Assembly: GCF_014698995.1 (NCBI RefSeq)
Contig: NZ_JACWZZ010000003.1
Span: 1 to 64,000, forward strand
Reading direction: 5' to 3'
DNA from: Hymenobacter duratus
Lineage (GTDB): Bacteria > Bacteroidota > Bacteroidia > Cytophagales > Hymenobacteraceae
DNA length: 64,000 bases
Position numbers and translations under genes: made by a program. The notes below the pieces were generated by a model. It was not told the origin of the DNA. It saw only the letters and a program-made list of their open reading frames with translations, and ran no database searches. Numbering within the stretch: position 1 is the first letter of the stretch; every line of letters begins with the position of its first letter. Positions 26,775 to 36,351 of the stretch are shown piece by piece.

Positions 26775-29700
26775 TTACTCCACCACGGCCTGCTTGCTGG
26801 CGGAACGGCCGAATTTGGTGGGGAAGTACATTAGCTCGGCCTTGGCCGGATTGACGGTGTAGCGGCCCCGGTAGCGCGGCTGCAAGGTCACCCGGAACGT
26901 GTGGCGGCCTACCGGCAGCACATCCATGAAGATGCCGACCTGCTGGCGCAGATATTCGCGGTGCACCTCGAAGTAGTTGCCGGGGGCCTTTTCGCCGTAG
27001 GAGCAGCCGGCCGGAATGGGCACTTCCAGTAGCACGTAGCGGGCCTCGGCTTTCACGTCCACGGTCACGAGCAGTTCGGTGGGCTGGCCGGCGCGCAGCT
27101 TCACGCGGCTTCCCTCCTGCCCGGCCAGCGTGGTGCGCACCCCAAACGGTGCGGCTTTGGCTTCCGGCGCGGCGTTCCAAAACGACTGGTAGGCCGTGGC
27201 ATACACCGGCAGGCCGCCCTCTTTGTGCAGGGTGAGAGCCCCGGCCGATGCGGCAACCGTGGCCGTGAACGGGAACTTCGTAACTTCTTGGGTAAGAGCC
27301 CCGCTCAGCTGAGCGCGGGCTACCAGGCCGTTGCCGCCCGACACCAGCAGGTCGGGCACAATGGTTTCCAGGATTTGAGCGGCTTCGTAGGTGCTGCCCC
27401 AGTGGCTGCCGTTGGAGCGCTGCTGCAGCAGAAACGTGCGAATGCGCGTCAGCTCGGCTTCCTGGCCGCCTTTGGCGCGCAGCAGGCGGTAGGCCAGCAG
27501 CGTGTTGGCCGTCCGGTCGGGCAGCAGGTAGCGGTAGAAGGAGCCCGGGCGCAGCGTATCGGCGTAGAAGGCGCCGCCCAGCTCGGTGCGCAGGCGGTAG
27601 CGGCGCAAGCTATCCAGCTGAAACGGCAGGCCCAACTGCTGACGCAGGTTGGCGAGGGCCAGGTACCGGTCAAGGGGCTGGCGGCCTTTCTGCTCCCGCT
27701 CGAAGCGGGCCACGTAGCTGCGAAAATCGGGCTGGGCGCCGAGACGGTGCAGCACCTGCAGCAGCCGGATTCGGTCGTCGTCGGAGCGGAAGTACAGCTC
27801 GTCGAGGCGGCGGCCGGCGGGTGTGGCGGTGAGGGCAACCCGAACGGCGGCATCGGCAAAGGCGTAGTCAAGCTGCTTGAGCAGGTAGCTGCGCAGCGCC
27901 TCCCGGTCGAACTTCACGGTGTAGCCCTGCTTTTCGGCTTCCAGCAGCGCCTCCACCACGTGCAGCGAAACCCACGGACTCACCGGCGACGTGGGCCAGG
28001 TGCCCCACAGTCCCTCGGGCTGGTGGCGGCCGCGCAGCAGGTGCCGGACGAGGCGGTGCACGTCTTTCTCACCCTTGAACTCCTGCTGCAGCATGGTGCG
28101 AATGCGCTGCTCCAGCAGCAGGGTTTTCAGCTTGGACGCGGCCTGCTCGTTGCAGAGGTAGGCGTAGCGCTGCACGTGCCGGATTTCGTCGAGCAGCGTG
28201 GGCAGCGGGTCACTTTCCAGGCGCACGGTCACTTCGCCCAGCTCGGGGCGCACGGGCAGCGTGAAAGTGGTATCGGAGGCGGTGACGACGGCGAAGGTGC
28301 CCACCCGCTCCCGCGTGCCGGCCGGCAGCACCGGAATGCTGCGCAGCTCCCCATCCTGGTAGCCATTAGGTTGCGCGAGGCTGAAGCTCACCTGCACCGA
28401 ATCCACATCCGCCGGCGCCGTAATGGTGAGCGTGTCGAGGACGGCAGTGACGAGTTGGTGGCGCTGGGTACGGCCCGGCCCCTCGCCCACCCGGAAGCTA
28501 GTCGTGACCTGGGCCGTGTCGGGCAGGTAGTTGAGAGCCTTGCCAATCAGCTGCGCCCGGTCGCCCTGGATGAGGAAGCGCGGCGCGGCCAGCTCGCCCA
28601 GCACGGCCTTGAAGGAGCGCATGAGGGCGGTGAAGGTGCCGGTGCGGGCGTGGTCGTCGGAAGCCAGCACGAAGGTGTCCCAGCCGGTGATGTCGTCGGG
28701 CACCGTGACGGTGGTGCTGGCGCGGCCCTGCTGGTCGGTGATGAGCGTGGGGCGCCACCAGCCCGAATCGGAGAAGCGGCGACGCAAGGCCAGGCGCGGG
28801 TCGCGGCTGGCGCTGGGCAGGCCGTCGGGGCCGGTGGCCTGGTCAGGTTTGAGGCCCAGGGCCGTCTGGCCGCCCACCCCGGATTTGGTGCGGATGATGA
28901 TAACGCCGTTGGCGGCCCGCGAGCCAAACGTAGCGGCGGCCTCCGCGCCTTTCAGCACGCTTATGCTGGCAATATCGTCGGGGTTGAGGTCGGTTTGCTT
29001 GCCGCTGAAGGGCAGCCCGTCCACAATCAGCAGCGGCGCATTACTGCCATTCATCGTAGCCGAGCCCCGAATCATAATATTTGGTGAGCCAGCAGCCTGA
29101 CCGGTGATGGCCACGCCGGCAGCTTTGCCACTCAGGGAGTAACTTGTGATTGTCGAAACAGAACCGGTGATTTCGCGGCGTGTTTGCGGCGCGCCGTAGC
29201 CCGTCACCACCACCTCATTGAGCTGCCTGGTATCGGTTTCCATTCCCACCAGGATGTCCCGATTGTCGAGGGTCCGCTCTACGGTCACGTAACCGATGAA
29301 GGAATAGGTCAGCACACCGCCGGTGGGCGGCACGGCCAGCTCAAAGCTGCCGTCGGTATTGGTGGCCACGCCGATGGTAGTGCCTTGCAGCAGCACCGTC
29401 ACGCCGGGCAGGCCCTCGCCGGTTTGCTTGTCCTCCACGCGGCCCTTCTGCACGCGCCAGCCCGGCTGCGGCACCAGCGGCGTCTTCACCCTGATTTCGC
29501 GGCGGGCTTCGCGGATTTCCTGAGCAGAAGGCGGCACCGGCTTGGGCAGCCGCTCGCGCACCAGCCGCGCAAACCGCCGCCGCAGCGCCTGCGCGGCCGG
29601 GCCTTTCGGCAGCACATCCGCTTGGTCCAGCTGCACATACGTCGCGCCGTTGGGCTGCACACGTAGATCGGCGCCGGGGGCCACTAAGGTGCTGTCGGCG

Positions 29701-32700
29701 AGCAGCAGGGCGGCCCGGTAGCGGCCTGCGGGCAACGCATGAATGGCGTAGGGCAGCCCCCGCTCCAGCCGGACAAACTTCGGGTTTCCGGGCTGCGTGA
29801 TGAGCGTGTAGAGCACCGGTGGCAGGTTTTCGCGGGGGGTAACTGTCGGCTCGGGCAGGCGCACAACCAGGCGGCCCTGCCCCGCAGGCGTGTTGTAGGG
29901 GTTGTTCAGCACCGGCTCGGGGCTGGGGGCGCGGTAGTAGCTGGTGGCGGGTTGCGGCTTCAGGTCGGCCTCGGTGTAGGCAAAATCAGTGAAGGGCAGC
30001 ACGCCGAAGGTGGCGGCCGTCGTCAGGCTGCCAAACTCGTGGCCCTGGGCGCAGCGGAGCTTCAGCAGGCTTGGCTCGAAGGTGTAGCGGTAGTTGGGTT
30101 CGAACAGAAACTTGCGGCGCAGCCCGTCGGTGCGCCGCAGCAGCACCGAATCGGGACGAAACGGGCCGCCGAGGTGAAAGGTGGTGTTGTCGTAGCGGTT
30201 GTAGGGCGTGGGGCGGTAGCGCGGGCCGGCCGGGCCGCGCACCGGCACCGGGCGGCCCGCGCCCAGCGGCTGCAGGCGGTTGCCTTGGCGCAGCAGCACC
30301 CGCTCGTCCAGCTGGTTTTTGTCCACCAGAATCAAAAAGCGCTGCAGTTCCTCCTGCTCCTGCGAGGTCAGGGAGCCGCGCTTTTCCACGGTCAGGTCGG
30401 GGCAGGATTGGTTGGGGTCGATGCTGAGCGTGAGCTTGTGCAGGTGGCGCAGGTACACGTCGTGCAGCGTTACGAGGCGGTCAGGCGTGCGGATGGCCAC
30501 CGTGTGCCGGCCGCTGTCGGCCACCAGCGCGAAGGGTTCCTCGCCGTTCACGGCCGCCACAAACACCGGCACCCCGTCCACATACACCGCCACCGTCGGC
30601 TGCACCCGCCCCGAGTCCACCACAAACGGCGACACCTGCGTGATGCCACCGGGTGCGGTTTGGTACTCGTAGAACGCGCCGTAGTCGGGATACAGAAACT
30701 GATAGAACCGCAGCGAATCCAGGCCCAGCCGCTGGCGCCACGTGCCCCATGCCAGCGGCTGCCGGCCGGTTTGGGCGGTCTGATTTTCAAAGCCCGCGCC
30801 CAGACCAAACCGCCGCAACGACAGCCGGCCGGCCACCGGCGGCTCGAAATCCGGCAGTTCGGGGGCTTCACTCTGCTCGAACTTGCTGGTGTGGGCGTAG
30901 GCCGTGAGGTCGGCGCGAGGCACGGGCCGCCCGCCGCCGTCCGTAACGGTGTAGCGCAGCTGCACGCGCTGCCCCGGATACACCACCGCGGGCTGCTCGG
31001 CCTGCACCAGCAGACGGTGCTGGGGCAGCGGCACGTTGTACTCGGCCGTTTGCAGCCGCCCGGCCCAGAAATAGTGCATCGACACGTACCACGGCTCGGG
31101 ACCCGGTGCGGGCAGCGCCAGCGCCAGGTCGGGGCTGTAGCCCCGCCGCACCAGCTCGTTGCCGCGGTAGACATAGTACCAGAACGAGAGGCGGTGCGGG
31201 TTTTCGGCGGCCAGCACAATGGAGTCGTGGCTACGGTCGGAGCGCAGCTGCAGGCCGGCGTTGGCGGGGTTCAGGTACAGCGTTTCGGCGTGGCCCGTGG
31301 CGTCGGACAGGCGGTACGAGGTGGCGCGGACGTCGAGCGGGCGGGCCAGCGGCAGCTGCACGGCTTCGGTGCGCCGCACGGTGCGGCCGAGGTAGTTGAT
31401 GGTTTCCGTTTCCAGCGTGGCGGCGTGGGGTTGCCCGACGCCGCGCACTTCATAGCGGGCCACCAACGAGTCGTGGCGCAGCGCCAGCTTCAGCTCGCCG
31501 GGGTCGAGGGCGTAGGAAACCGACGTGGCCTGGGTGCGCCGCTCGTTGTCGCCGTTGAGGAAAACGGCCAGCACGTCGTAGGAGAAGTTGGCGGCGGGCA
31601 GGGCGGTTTCGGGCAGGTTGAGGCGGGTTTCGCCGGTGGCATCCAGCGGCTGGGCGCGGGTCCAGAGCGTGTCGGGCACAAACACCTGCCGGCCGGGGAA
31701 GCGGCCCACGGTGCCGGGCGTCACGCTCAGCCGCACCCGCGCATCCAGCAGGTTCAGCTCGTTGGCATCCTGGCCGCGCAGAAACAGCGCCTGCGTAGTG
31801 CCGCGCCGGTGGGGCGTTTCGGCAGCGCGCAGCGTGTAGCGGGTGTTGTTCAGCTCGTAGTCCTCGAAGCGGAAGCTGGCCCGCACCAGGGCGTCGGCGT
31901 CTTCGTTTTTCGGGTCGTCGAGGTGCACTTCAATCAGCCGGTCGAGGCGCAACCCCAGCGTGTCCGACAAGGGCAGCACGTACTCGTAGGTGCCGGGCCG
32001 CACGGGCTGCAGCCGGGCCACGGGCTTGCGGCGCTCCGTATTCGACAGCCACAGGTCCAATGGTTTCCGGTACGGTCGGCCATCACGGCGGCGCAGCACG
32101 CGGGCCTTCAGGCGCAGGGTGTCGCCGGGGCGGTAGCGGGGCTGGCTCAGTACGAGGTAGCCGGTCCACTGCCGGGTGCGCTGCGCCCGCTTCTGCTCGC
32201 GCCGGTTCTGCCGGTCCTCGCGCACATACGCATCAAAAGGGGAGCGAAGCAGCCCAACCAGCCCGGTGGTTGCGTAGGAAACGTGCCGCAGCTGCCCCAC
32301 CAGCTGGCGTACCGGCCGCGTGAGGTAGCCCAGCGGAAAACCGTACACCACCCGGCTCAGCACGCGCCGCCAGGTTTGGGGTGGCCGCCCCGAGTGGGCA
32401 TACGGAAACGTCTGCTGCAGCGCGTGATACGTGGTGCGCCCGCCCTGCTCCACGGCCAGCAGCCCCGGCCGGCCGGCTTTGCCGGGCAGGCGGTAGGTGC
32501 GCGTGGCCGCATCAAACGGCACCAGACCACCCTTCGGCAAACTCACGCGGGCATCGGGCAGCAGGCGGCCCAGCGAGTCGCGCACGAGCAGCGTGAGGTC
32601 CACCTGATTGTCGAGCACCACCAGCTGCCGGTACGTGACGGCGCGCAGCCAGTATACCAGCTGCGGCCCTTCGGCGTGGGCTACCAGGTAGTAGCCGGGC

Positions 32701-32951
32701 GGCAGCGGGCGGCGCAGGCCCGCCGCCAGGCTGTCGGTCGGGAACGAGTCGACGGGCTGGGTGAAGAACTCCGGCCGGGTCCGGCTGAGGTTGGTTTCGT
32801 AGAGCTGCCGGGTTTGGGCGTCGGTGAGGCGAAACACCTTGGTGAGGTAGCTGCGCTGGCGGGCGGCAGGCAGTTTCTGCTGGGCCGGCAGGTGCAGCGG
32901 CAGCACCAGCAGCGGACAGCAGGCAACGAGGAAGCGTAGGAATAGCGGCAT
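26775..32951 (-). CDS. Alpha-2-macroglobulin family protein with CarboxypepD_reg and TonB-plug domains
   Basis: A 2058-residue exported protein (signal peptide about 1-23). The N-terminal half has macroglobulin domains, including an MG2-type segment (WTGYLVLSQPRYRPGDTLRL). At about residues 1170-1240 lies a carboxypeptidase-regulatory-like domain (VEDKQTGEGLPGVTVLLQG), followed to about 1365 by a TonB-receptor plug-like domain with IMIRGSATM, LLIVDGLPF and NGVIIIRTKSG as in SusC proteins. The A2M core follows, starting at GWWRPTLITD, with a thioester-like CNEQ near residue 1600. The beta-barrel of a true receptor is missing. It may trap proteases or act as a surface adhesion or assembly factor; the combination is unusual. 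Confidence 0.9.
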   Translation of the reverse strand: MPLFLRFLVACCPLLVLPLHLPAQQKLPAARQRSYLTKVFRLTDAQTRQLYETNLSRTRPEFFTQPVDSFPTDSLAAGLRRPLPPGYYLVAHAEGPQLVYWLRAVTYRQLVVLDNQVDLTLLVRDSLGRLLPDARVSLPKGGLVPFDAATRTYRLPGKAGRPGLLAVEQGGRTTYHALQQTFPYAHSGRPPQTWRRVLSRVVYGFPLGYLTRPVRQLVGQLRHVSYATTGLVGLLRSPFDAYVREDRQNRREQKRAQRTRQWTGYLVLSQPRYRPGDTLRLKARVLRRRDGRPYRKPLDLWLSNTERRKPVARLQPVRPGTYEYVLPLSDTLGLRLDRLIEVHLDDPKNEDADALVRASFRFEDYELNNTRYTLRAAETPHRRGTTQALFLRGQDANELNLLDARVRLSVTPGTVGRFPGRQVFVPDTLWTRAQPLDATGETRLNLPETALPAANFSYDVLAVFLNGDNERRTQATSVSYALDPGELKLALRHDSLVARYEVRGVGQPHAATLETETINYLGRTVRRTEAVQLPLARPLDVRATSYRLSDATGHAETLYLNPANAGLQLRSDRSHDSIVLAAENPHRLSFWYYVYRGNELVRRGYSPDLALALPAPGPEPWYVSMHYFWAGRLQTAEYNVPLPQHRLLVQAEQPAVVYPGQRVQLRYTVTDGGGRPVPRADLTAYAHTSKFEQSEAPELPDFEPPVAGRLSLRRFGLGAGFENQTAQTGRQPLAWGTWRQRLGLDSLRFYQFLYPDYGAFYEYQTAPGGITQVSPFVVDSGRVQPTVAVYVDGVPVFVAAVNGEEPFALVADSGRHTVAIRTPDRLVTLHDVYLRHLHKLTLSIDPNQSCPDLTVEKRGSLTSQEQEELQRFLILVDKNQLDERVLLRQGNRLQPLGAGRPVPVRGPAGPRYRPTPYNRYDNTTFHLGGPFRPDSVLLRRTDGLRRKFLFEPNYRYTFEPSLLKLRCAQGHEFGSLTTAATFGVLPFTDFAYTEADLKPQPATSYYRAPSPEPVLNNPYNTPAGQGRLVVRLPEPTVTPRENLPPVLYTLITQPGNPKFVRLERGLPYAIHALPAGRYRAALLLADSTLVAPGADLRVQPNGATYVQLDQADVLPKGPAAQALRRRFARLVRERLPKPVPPSAQEIREARREIRVKTPLVPQPGWRVQKGRVEDKQTGEGLPGVTVLLQGTTIGVATNTDGSFELAVPPTGGVLTYSFIGYVTVERTLDNRDILVGMETDTRQLNEVVVTGYGAPQTRREITGSVSTITSYSLSGKAAGVAITGQAAGSPNIMIRGSATMNGSNAPLLIVDGLPFSGKQTDLNPDDIASISVLKGAEAAATFGSRAANGVIIIRTKSGVGGQTALGLKPDQATGPDGLPSASRDPRLALRRRFSDSGWWRPTLITDQQGRASTTVTVPDDITGWDTFVLASDDHARTGTFTALMRSFKAVLGELAAPRFLIQGDRAQLIGKALNYLPDTAQVTTSFRVGEGPGRTQRHQLVTAVLDTLTITAPADVDSVQVSFSLAQPNGYQDGELRSIPVLPAGTRERVGTFAVVTASDTTFTLPVRPELGEVTVRLESDPLPTLLDEIRHVQRYAYLCNEQAASKLKTLLLEQRIRTMLQQEFKGEKDVHRLVRHLLRGRHQPEGLWGTWPTSPVSPWVSLHVVEALLEAEKQGYTVKFDREALRSYLLKQLDYAFADAAVRVALTATPAGRRLDELYFRSDDDRIRLLQVLHRLGAQPDFRSYVARFEREQKGRQPLDRYLALANLRQQLGLPFQLDSLRRYRLRTELGGAFYADTLRPGSFYRYLLPDRTANTLLAYRLLRAKGGQEAELTRIRTFLLQQRSNGSHWGSTYEAAQILETIVPDLLVSGGNGLVARAQLSGALTQEVTKFPFTATVAASAGALTLHKEGGLPVYATAYQSFWNAAPEAKAAPFGVRTTLAGQEGSRVKLRAGQPTELLVTVDVKAEARYVLLEVPIPAGCSYGEKAPGNYFEVHREYLRQQVGIFMDVLPVGRHTFRVTLQPRYRGRYTVNPAKAELMYFPTKFGRSASKQAVVE

Positions 32952-33303
32952 AAGCAGGGGGAGTGTCTGCTTGTGATGCCTGGGCGGCTCCTATTCCATA
33001 TGGCCAGCCCCGTTTTTCATCGTTTTTTGAATTTTGAGCCGGCCTTTACTTCCTGTAGCGGGCAGAAAGCAGAAGCCAGTTGACAACTATAATCATCTGA
33101 TTCAAAAATCATTAGCCAGCCACTACCAATACCGAATCAGGCGCAGTGTGTAAAGCCGGCTCCTTCTGGCTAGTACATCCATTTTTCCTGGCAGTCAGAA
33201 CAAAACAGCAGGCAAATGGCCCGCAAAATGCGGGGATGACACCCAACTGTGCAATTTTTTCTGTTTCACCGCAGTTATAAGCGCACACCAACCCGTTTTC
33301 ATC
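32952..33303. other. Intergenic region without a gene
   Basis: 352 bases between the divergent A2M gene and the small exported protein. It should contain both promoters, but no convincing -33/-7 pair, RNA gene or repeat was recognised. Confidence 0.5.
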
Positions 33304-33534
33304 ATGCACAGAATCCTGATTCTGCTCTTCGCGCTGCTCATGATAAGCGGTGGGGAAACGGCCGAGGCCGCCCGCCCAAGTGCCTACGCCCGTGCCAAAA
33401 TGAGCGGCCGCTCGTACACGCACCGCCCCAACTACAAAATGTACAAAGGCCGCAAAAAGAAGGGTTTGTTCCACTTCGGCAAGACCAGCCGCAGCAAAGC
33501 CAAGTACAGTTCCAAGCGGTCCGGCCGCCTCTAG
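33304..33534 (+). CDS. Small exported basic protein
   Basis: A 76-residue protein with a signal peptide (about 1-21, ending TAEA). The mature 55 residues are strongly basic, with HRPNYKMYKGRKKKGLF and FGK in the middle and a Ser/Lys/Arg tail. It is related through this motif to the protein at 25386-25631, which lacks the extra C-terminal tail. The two genes sit about 7.7 kb apart and flank the ADP-ribosylglycohydrolase/A2M pair. Function is unknown. Confidence 0.75.
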   Translation: MHRILILLFALLMISGGETAEAARPSAYARAKMSGRSYTHRPNYKMYKGRKKKGLFHFGKTSRSKAKYSSKRSGRL

Positions 33535-33560
33535 CCATCCATCAGGTTTCAAGTACCGCC

Positions 33561-33595
33561 AGCCCGTCGTGCAGCTTTCTGCCGACGGGCTTTTT
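33561..33595 (+). terminator. Terminator of the small exported protein gene
   Basis: 9-bp stem AGCCCGTCG (33561-33569) with CGACGGGCT (33583-33591) and a T run. Confidence 0.8.
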
Positions 33596-33766
33596 GCTAG
33601 GGCGTTGGCGGCTAGTCGTTCAACACACACCAGAATAGTCATGCTGAGCTAACCCAAGCATGTTTACCTCTCCTCGGAGAACGAAGTTGGGGGGGGTAAG
33701 ATGTTCCGCTACAGCAAATCATCACAACTATCTCGATTGCAGCCCTGTGCGCTCAGTATGGCCGTT

Positions 33767-34861
33767 TCATCCGAGCAGGCTATACCCCTGCGCCGCGTAC
33801 CAGGCCCGCCGCACTTGCACCAGCAACTGCTCGGCGGTGCCCCGGTCGGGAGTTTCGGGCAAGGTGGAGGCGGCAAAGGCAAATTCTACCTGCGCTACCA
33901 GGGCTTCGGCGCGCGTTACAAGTTCCTCATACTCGAACTCGCCTCGGCGGATTTGCAGCAGAAACTCCCGGTCGGGCCGGCGCACGTGCAGACGGCCGGT
34001 GGTGGCAATTTCCAGGGCCATGCCCAGCAGCCGGAACACGTGGAGCATGTTTTTGGCGTCGTAGTTTTTGCCGTGCTGCACCGTGTTCTGGTACCGCTCG
34101 GGGTTGCGCTTCTGCTCCCACTCCTGGTACTCCCGGAACACGCGGCAATAGGTGCTGTAGCCGTTGCGGTTGAAGCTTAGATACGCGACAGGCACCTCTC
34201 CTTTCGGCACCGCCGAGAGTAACACATCCTGGGAGGTTTCCGCGTCGCGCAGCAGGCCCCGGTAGCTGTGGTGGCGGTCGGGCGTTTCGTCCACGAACAG
34301 GGCGTACAGGTCGTGCAAATGATTCACGTTAGCCAGGCCGCACTGGCTGGCTGTATAGCCGCGCCGTTCCAGCCAGGTGGCTACCGGCTGCGCGCCCGCG
34401 CCCACCGTCACGTAGCAGAAATCCAGCACCGACTTGCGGGCGGGCGGCTCGGGGTGGTTGATTTTCTTGTTGAGCCCGCGCGCCTTCCGGATTTGGGCCA
34501 CGGCGTACTCGGCGAAGCTCTGGCGGCACAGCTGCGAGAGGAAATCCTCCACCCGAAACGCCCCAAACAGCGGGTGTTGGTACCGCACGCAGTCCTCGGG
34601 AGAGGCCAGCAGCTCCAGGGCCGTGGGGTTGCTCTTGAGCAATAGTTCCACAAAGCGGCGCAGCTCGTAGTATACCTCGTCGTTGGTTTCGTTGGCTACC
34701 TGGGGCACGTAGTCAAGGCCGTAGAACTCGGTTTCGGGCAGGATGAAGACACCTTTCAGGTCAGTATCGGAGTGGGGCAAATCGGTGCCGTAGGCGCGGC
34801 TGCCACTCAGGGCCTCAAACAGAATCAGGCCGCGCTGGCGCAGGTCGAAAATGGTAAGCAT
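33767..34861 (-). CDS. YcgL/RlaP-family nucleotidyltransferase (larger)
   Basis: A 364-residue protein of the pol-beta nucleotidyltransferase superfamily, of the YcgL/RlaP type (RNA-ligase-associated polymerase). The N-terminal GSRAYGTDLPHSDTD motif carries the Gly-Ser and the two metal-binding Asp residues. The long helical C-terminal part is typical of the family, which in some genomes is linked with RtcB/RNA repair. A related, shorter paralogue lies at 35463-36230; an RtcB gene is in this window but about 28 kb away. The gene is divergent from a GNAT gene 31 bases away, so their promoters overlap. Confidence 0.85.
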   Translation of the reverse strand: MLTIFDLRQRGLILFEALSGSRAYGTDLPHSDTDLKGVFILPETEFYGLDYVPQVANETNDEVYYELRRFVELLLKSNPTALELLASPEDCVRYQHPLFGAFRVEDFLSQLCRQSFAEYAVAQIRKARGLNKKINHPEPPARKSVLDFCYVTVGAGAQPVATWLERRGYTASQCGLANVNHLHDLYALFVDETPDRHHSYRGLLRDAETSQDVLLSAVPKGEVPVAYLSFNRNGYSTYCRVFREYQEWEQKRNPERYQNTVQHGKNYDAKNMLHVFRLLGMALEIATTGRLHVRRPDREFLLQIRRGEFEYEELVTRAEALVAQVEFAFAASTLPETPDRGTAEQLLVQVRRAWYAAQGYSLLG

Positions 34862-34892
34862 ATTGTTACTGAAGTATAACTACAAGTTCAGG

Positions 34893-35372
34893 ATGCCGCA
34901 CAACTCCATACAGCTTCGCCCCACTACGGAAATCGATTTAGCGCATCTTTTTCGTTTTCAGCTCGATGAGGAGGCCGCGTATCTGGCGGCTTTTATGCCG
35001 AAAGACCATACCGACCAAGCGGCCTACCTCGCCAAATACCGCCGCTTCCTGCTCGACCCCACCATTCACATGCAGAGCATTGTGGTGGACGGCGAGCTGG
35101 CCGGCAGCATCGCCAAGTTCGAAATCGAAGGCGACGCCGAAATTACGTACTGGCTGGACAGGCGCTACTGGGGCCGGGGCGTGGCTATCGCCGCGCTGCG
35201 TAGCTTCCTACAGTTAGAGCCAGCTCGCCCCCTATTTGGTCGGGTGGCATTCGACAACTTTGGCTCACAGAAGGTATTAACCAACTGCGGCTTTCGTAAA
35301 GTGGGAACCGACAAAGGCTTTGCCAGTGCGCGCCAAGCCGAAATAGAAGAATTTATCTATCAACTGCCCTAA
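34893..35372 (+). CDS. GNAT family N-acetyltransferase
   Basis: A 159-residue acetyltransferase starting at MPHNSIQLRP. The GNAT fold is recognised by LRPTTEIDLAHLF at the N terminus, the YWLDRRYWGRGVAIAAL block (acetyl-CoA pyrophosphate-binding RGxA-like loop) and the C-terminal VAFDNFGSQKVLTNCGFRKV. The acetyl-CoA dependence is from the family; the substrate, amino group of a protein or small molecule, is unknown. It sits between two RlaP-type nucleotidyltransferases, divergent from one and convergent with the other. Confidence 0.9.
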   Translation: MPHNSIQLRPTTEIDLAHLFRFQLDEEAAYLAAFMPKDHTDQAAYLAKYRRFLLDPTIHMQSIVVDGELAGSIAKFEIEGDAEITYWLDRRYWGRGVAIAALRSFLQLEPARPLFGRVAFDNFGSQKVLTNCGFRKVGTDKGFASARQAEIEEFIYQLP

Positions 35373-35380
35373 GCAGTTGC

Positions 35381-35468
35381 CCGTAGCCTGAAACCGTTGC
35401 TTCAAGTATCCTAAACCACCGCATAGTTGCCGTTCGGCAGCACCCTAAGCAACGGTTTCGGGCTACGG
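35381..35468. terminator. Long inverted repeat, probable bidirectional terminator
   Basis: 22-bp arms (35381-35402 with 35447-35468, one mismatch) with a 44-nt loop between the convergent GNAT and nucleotidyltransferase genes. The right arm includes the stop codon of the latter. It may also be a dispersed repeat. Confidence 0.6.
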
Positions 35469-36230
35469 TTGCGGCTGCAGCCACGCCCGGAACACGGTAT
35501 TCAGCGCTGGCGTCGGCTCAGGATGGCGCGGTATGGGCAGCGTGGCGCGGGCGGCCTGGCCTACGGCGTATTCCTGCTGCAGAAACGCCACCAGCGCGGG
35601 TGGGCGCGGCACGGTGGTTTTCTCGTCGGCAGTGGCTTTGTGGGCCAGCAGTTCCTCGACTACGCCATCTAAAGTTGACGGCAGCAGCTCGCGCAACAGG
35701 GCAAATTCCATCGGCGGAATTTGGTCAGGATGGCGCTGAATCCAGTGGGCGGCCAAAGCCGAGCGCAGGGCGTAGAACAGCCGCTTAAGGCGCACCTGCT
35801 CGCCGGCCAGGTCCTCTTCTACCCCGCGCCGCAGTTGGCCCAGGTAGTGGTGCAGGCCGGCACGCGGGTTCCAGCAAGCTGGCAGCAGCGGCTCCAGTGC
35901 CGCCCGAAACCCGGCCGCCTCCCGATACACTACCGGCGACTGCAGCCACTCAAACAGCGCCGCGTTGGAACCGCGCAGTAGCTTCAGGGCCTTCCGCAGT
36001 TCCCAGCCGGCTAGGTCCAGCTCCTCATCCACGGGGAAGTTGAGCGTGTCAGGGCCCTCGTCCAAGGTCAGGTACCAGGCGGACGGGTGAGCGTAGAGGA
36101 AGCGCACGTCGTAGTCGGAATCCGGCGAGGGGAAGCCCCAGGCCCGGCTGCCCGACTCGCAGGCGTACAGGATGCGGATGTTGTGCGTGGCTTCAAGCTG
36201 GGTGAGGGCAGTTTGGATGCGGGCGTGCAT
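35463..36230 (-). CDS. YcgL/RlaP-family nucleotidyltransferase (smaller)
   Basis: A 255-residue paralogue of the larger nucleotidyltransferase. The start MHARIQTALTQLE is chosen because the long upstream in-frame extension overlaps the neighbouring M28 gene's promoter region. The motif ESGSRAWGFPSPDSDYD keeps the Gly-Ser and Asp-x-Asp of the pol-beta nucleotidyltransferase fold, so it should transfer a nucleotide. The helical C-terminal half contains no other known domain. A TACGTTTC box lies directly before the start codon, which suggests a very short leader. Confidence 0.85.
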   Translation of the reverse strand: MHARIQTALTQLEATHNIRILYACESGSRAWGFPSPDSDYDVRFLYAHPSAWYLTLDEGPDTLNFPVDEELDLAGWELRKALKLLRGSNAALFEWLQSPVVYREAAGFRAALEPLLPACWNPRAGLHHYLGQLRRGVEEDLAGEQVRLKRLFYALRSALAAHWIQRHPDQIPPMEFALLRELLPSTLDGVVEELLAHKATADEKTTVPRPPALVAFLQQEYAVGQAARATLPIPRHPEPTPALNTVFRAWLQPQP

Positions 36231-36351
36231 GGAAACGTAAAAAGGAGGCGGCAACTTCAAAATTCGTAAACGAATATCCGCTACTATTGGGAAACAACCG
36301 CCGTTCGGCCCGAACAAGCCGGTTTTCCGCCAACTCTCTGCCCCACACGCT

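Noticed and set aside
27225..29087. 620-codon plus-strand frame opposite the A2M C-terminal half
   Set aside because: Antisense shadow without any recognisable fold.
29739..32939. 1066-codon open frame on the plus strand opposite the A2M gene
   Set aside because: It is an antisense shadow of the high-GC A2M gene; no protein family features, His/Gly/Arg/Gln-rich low-complexity translation.
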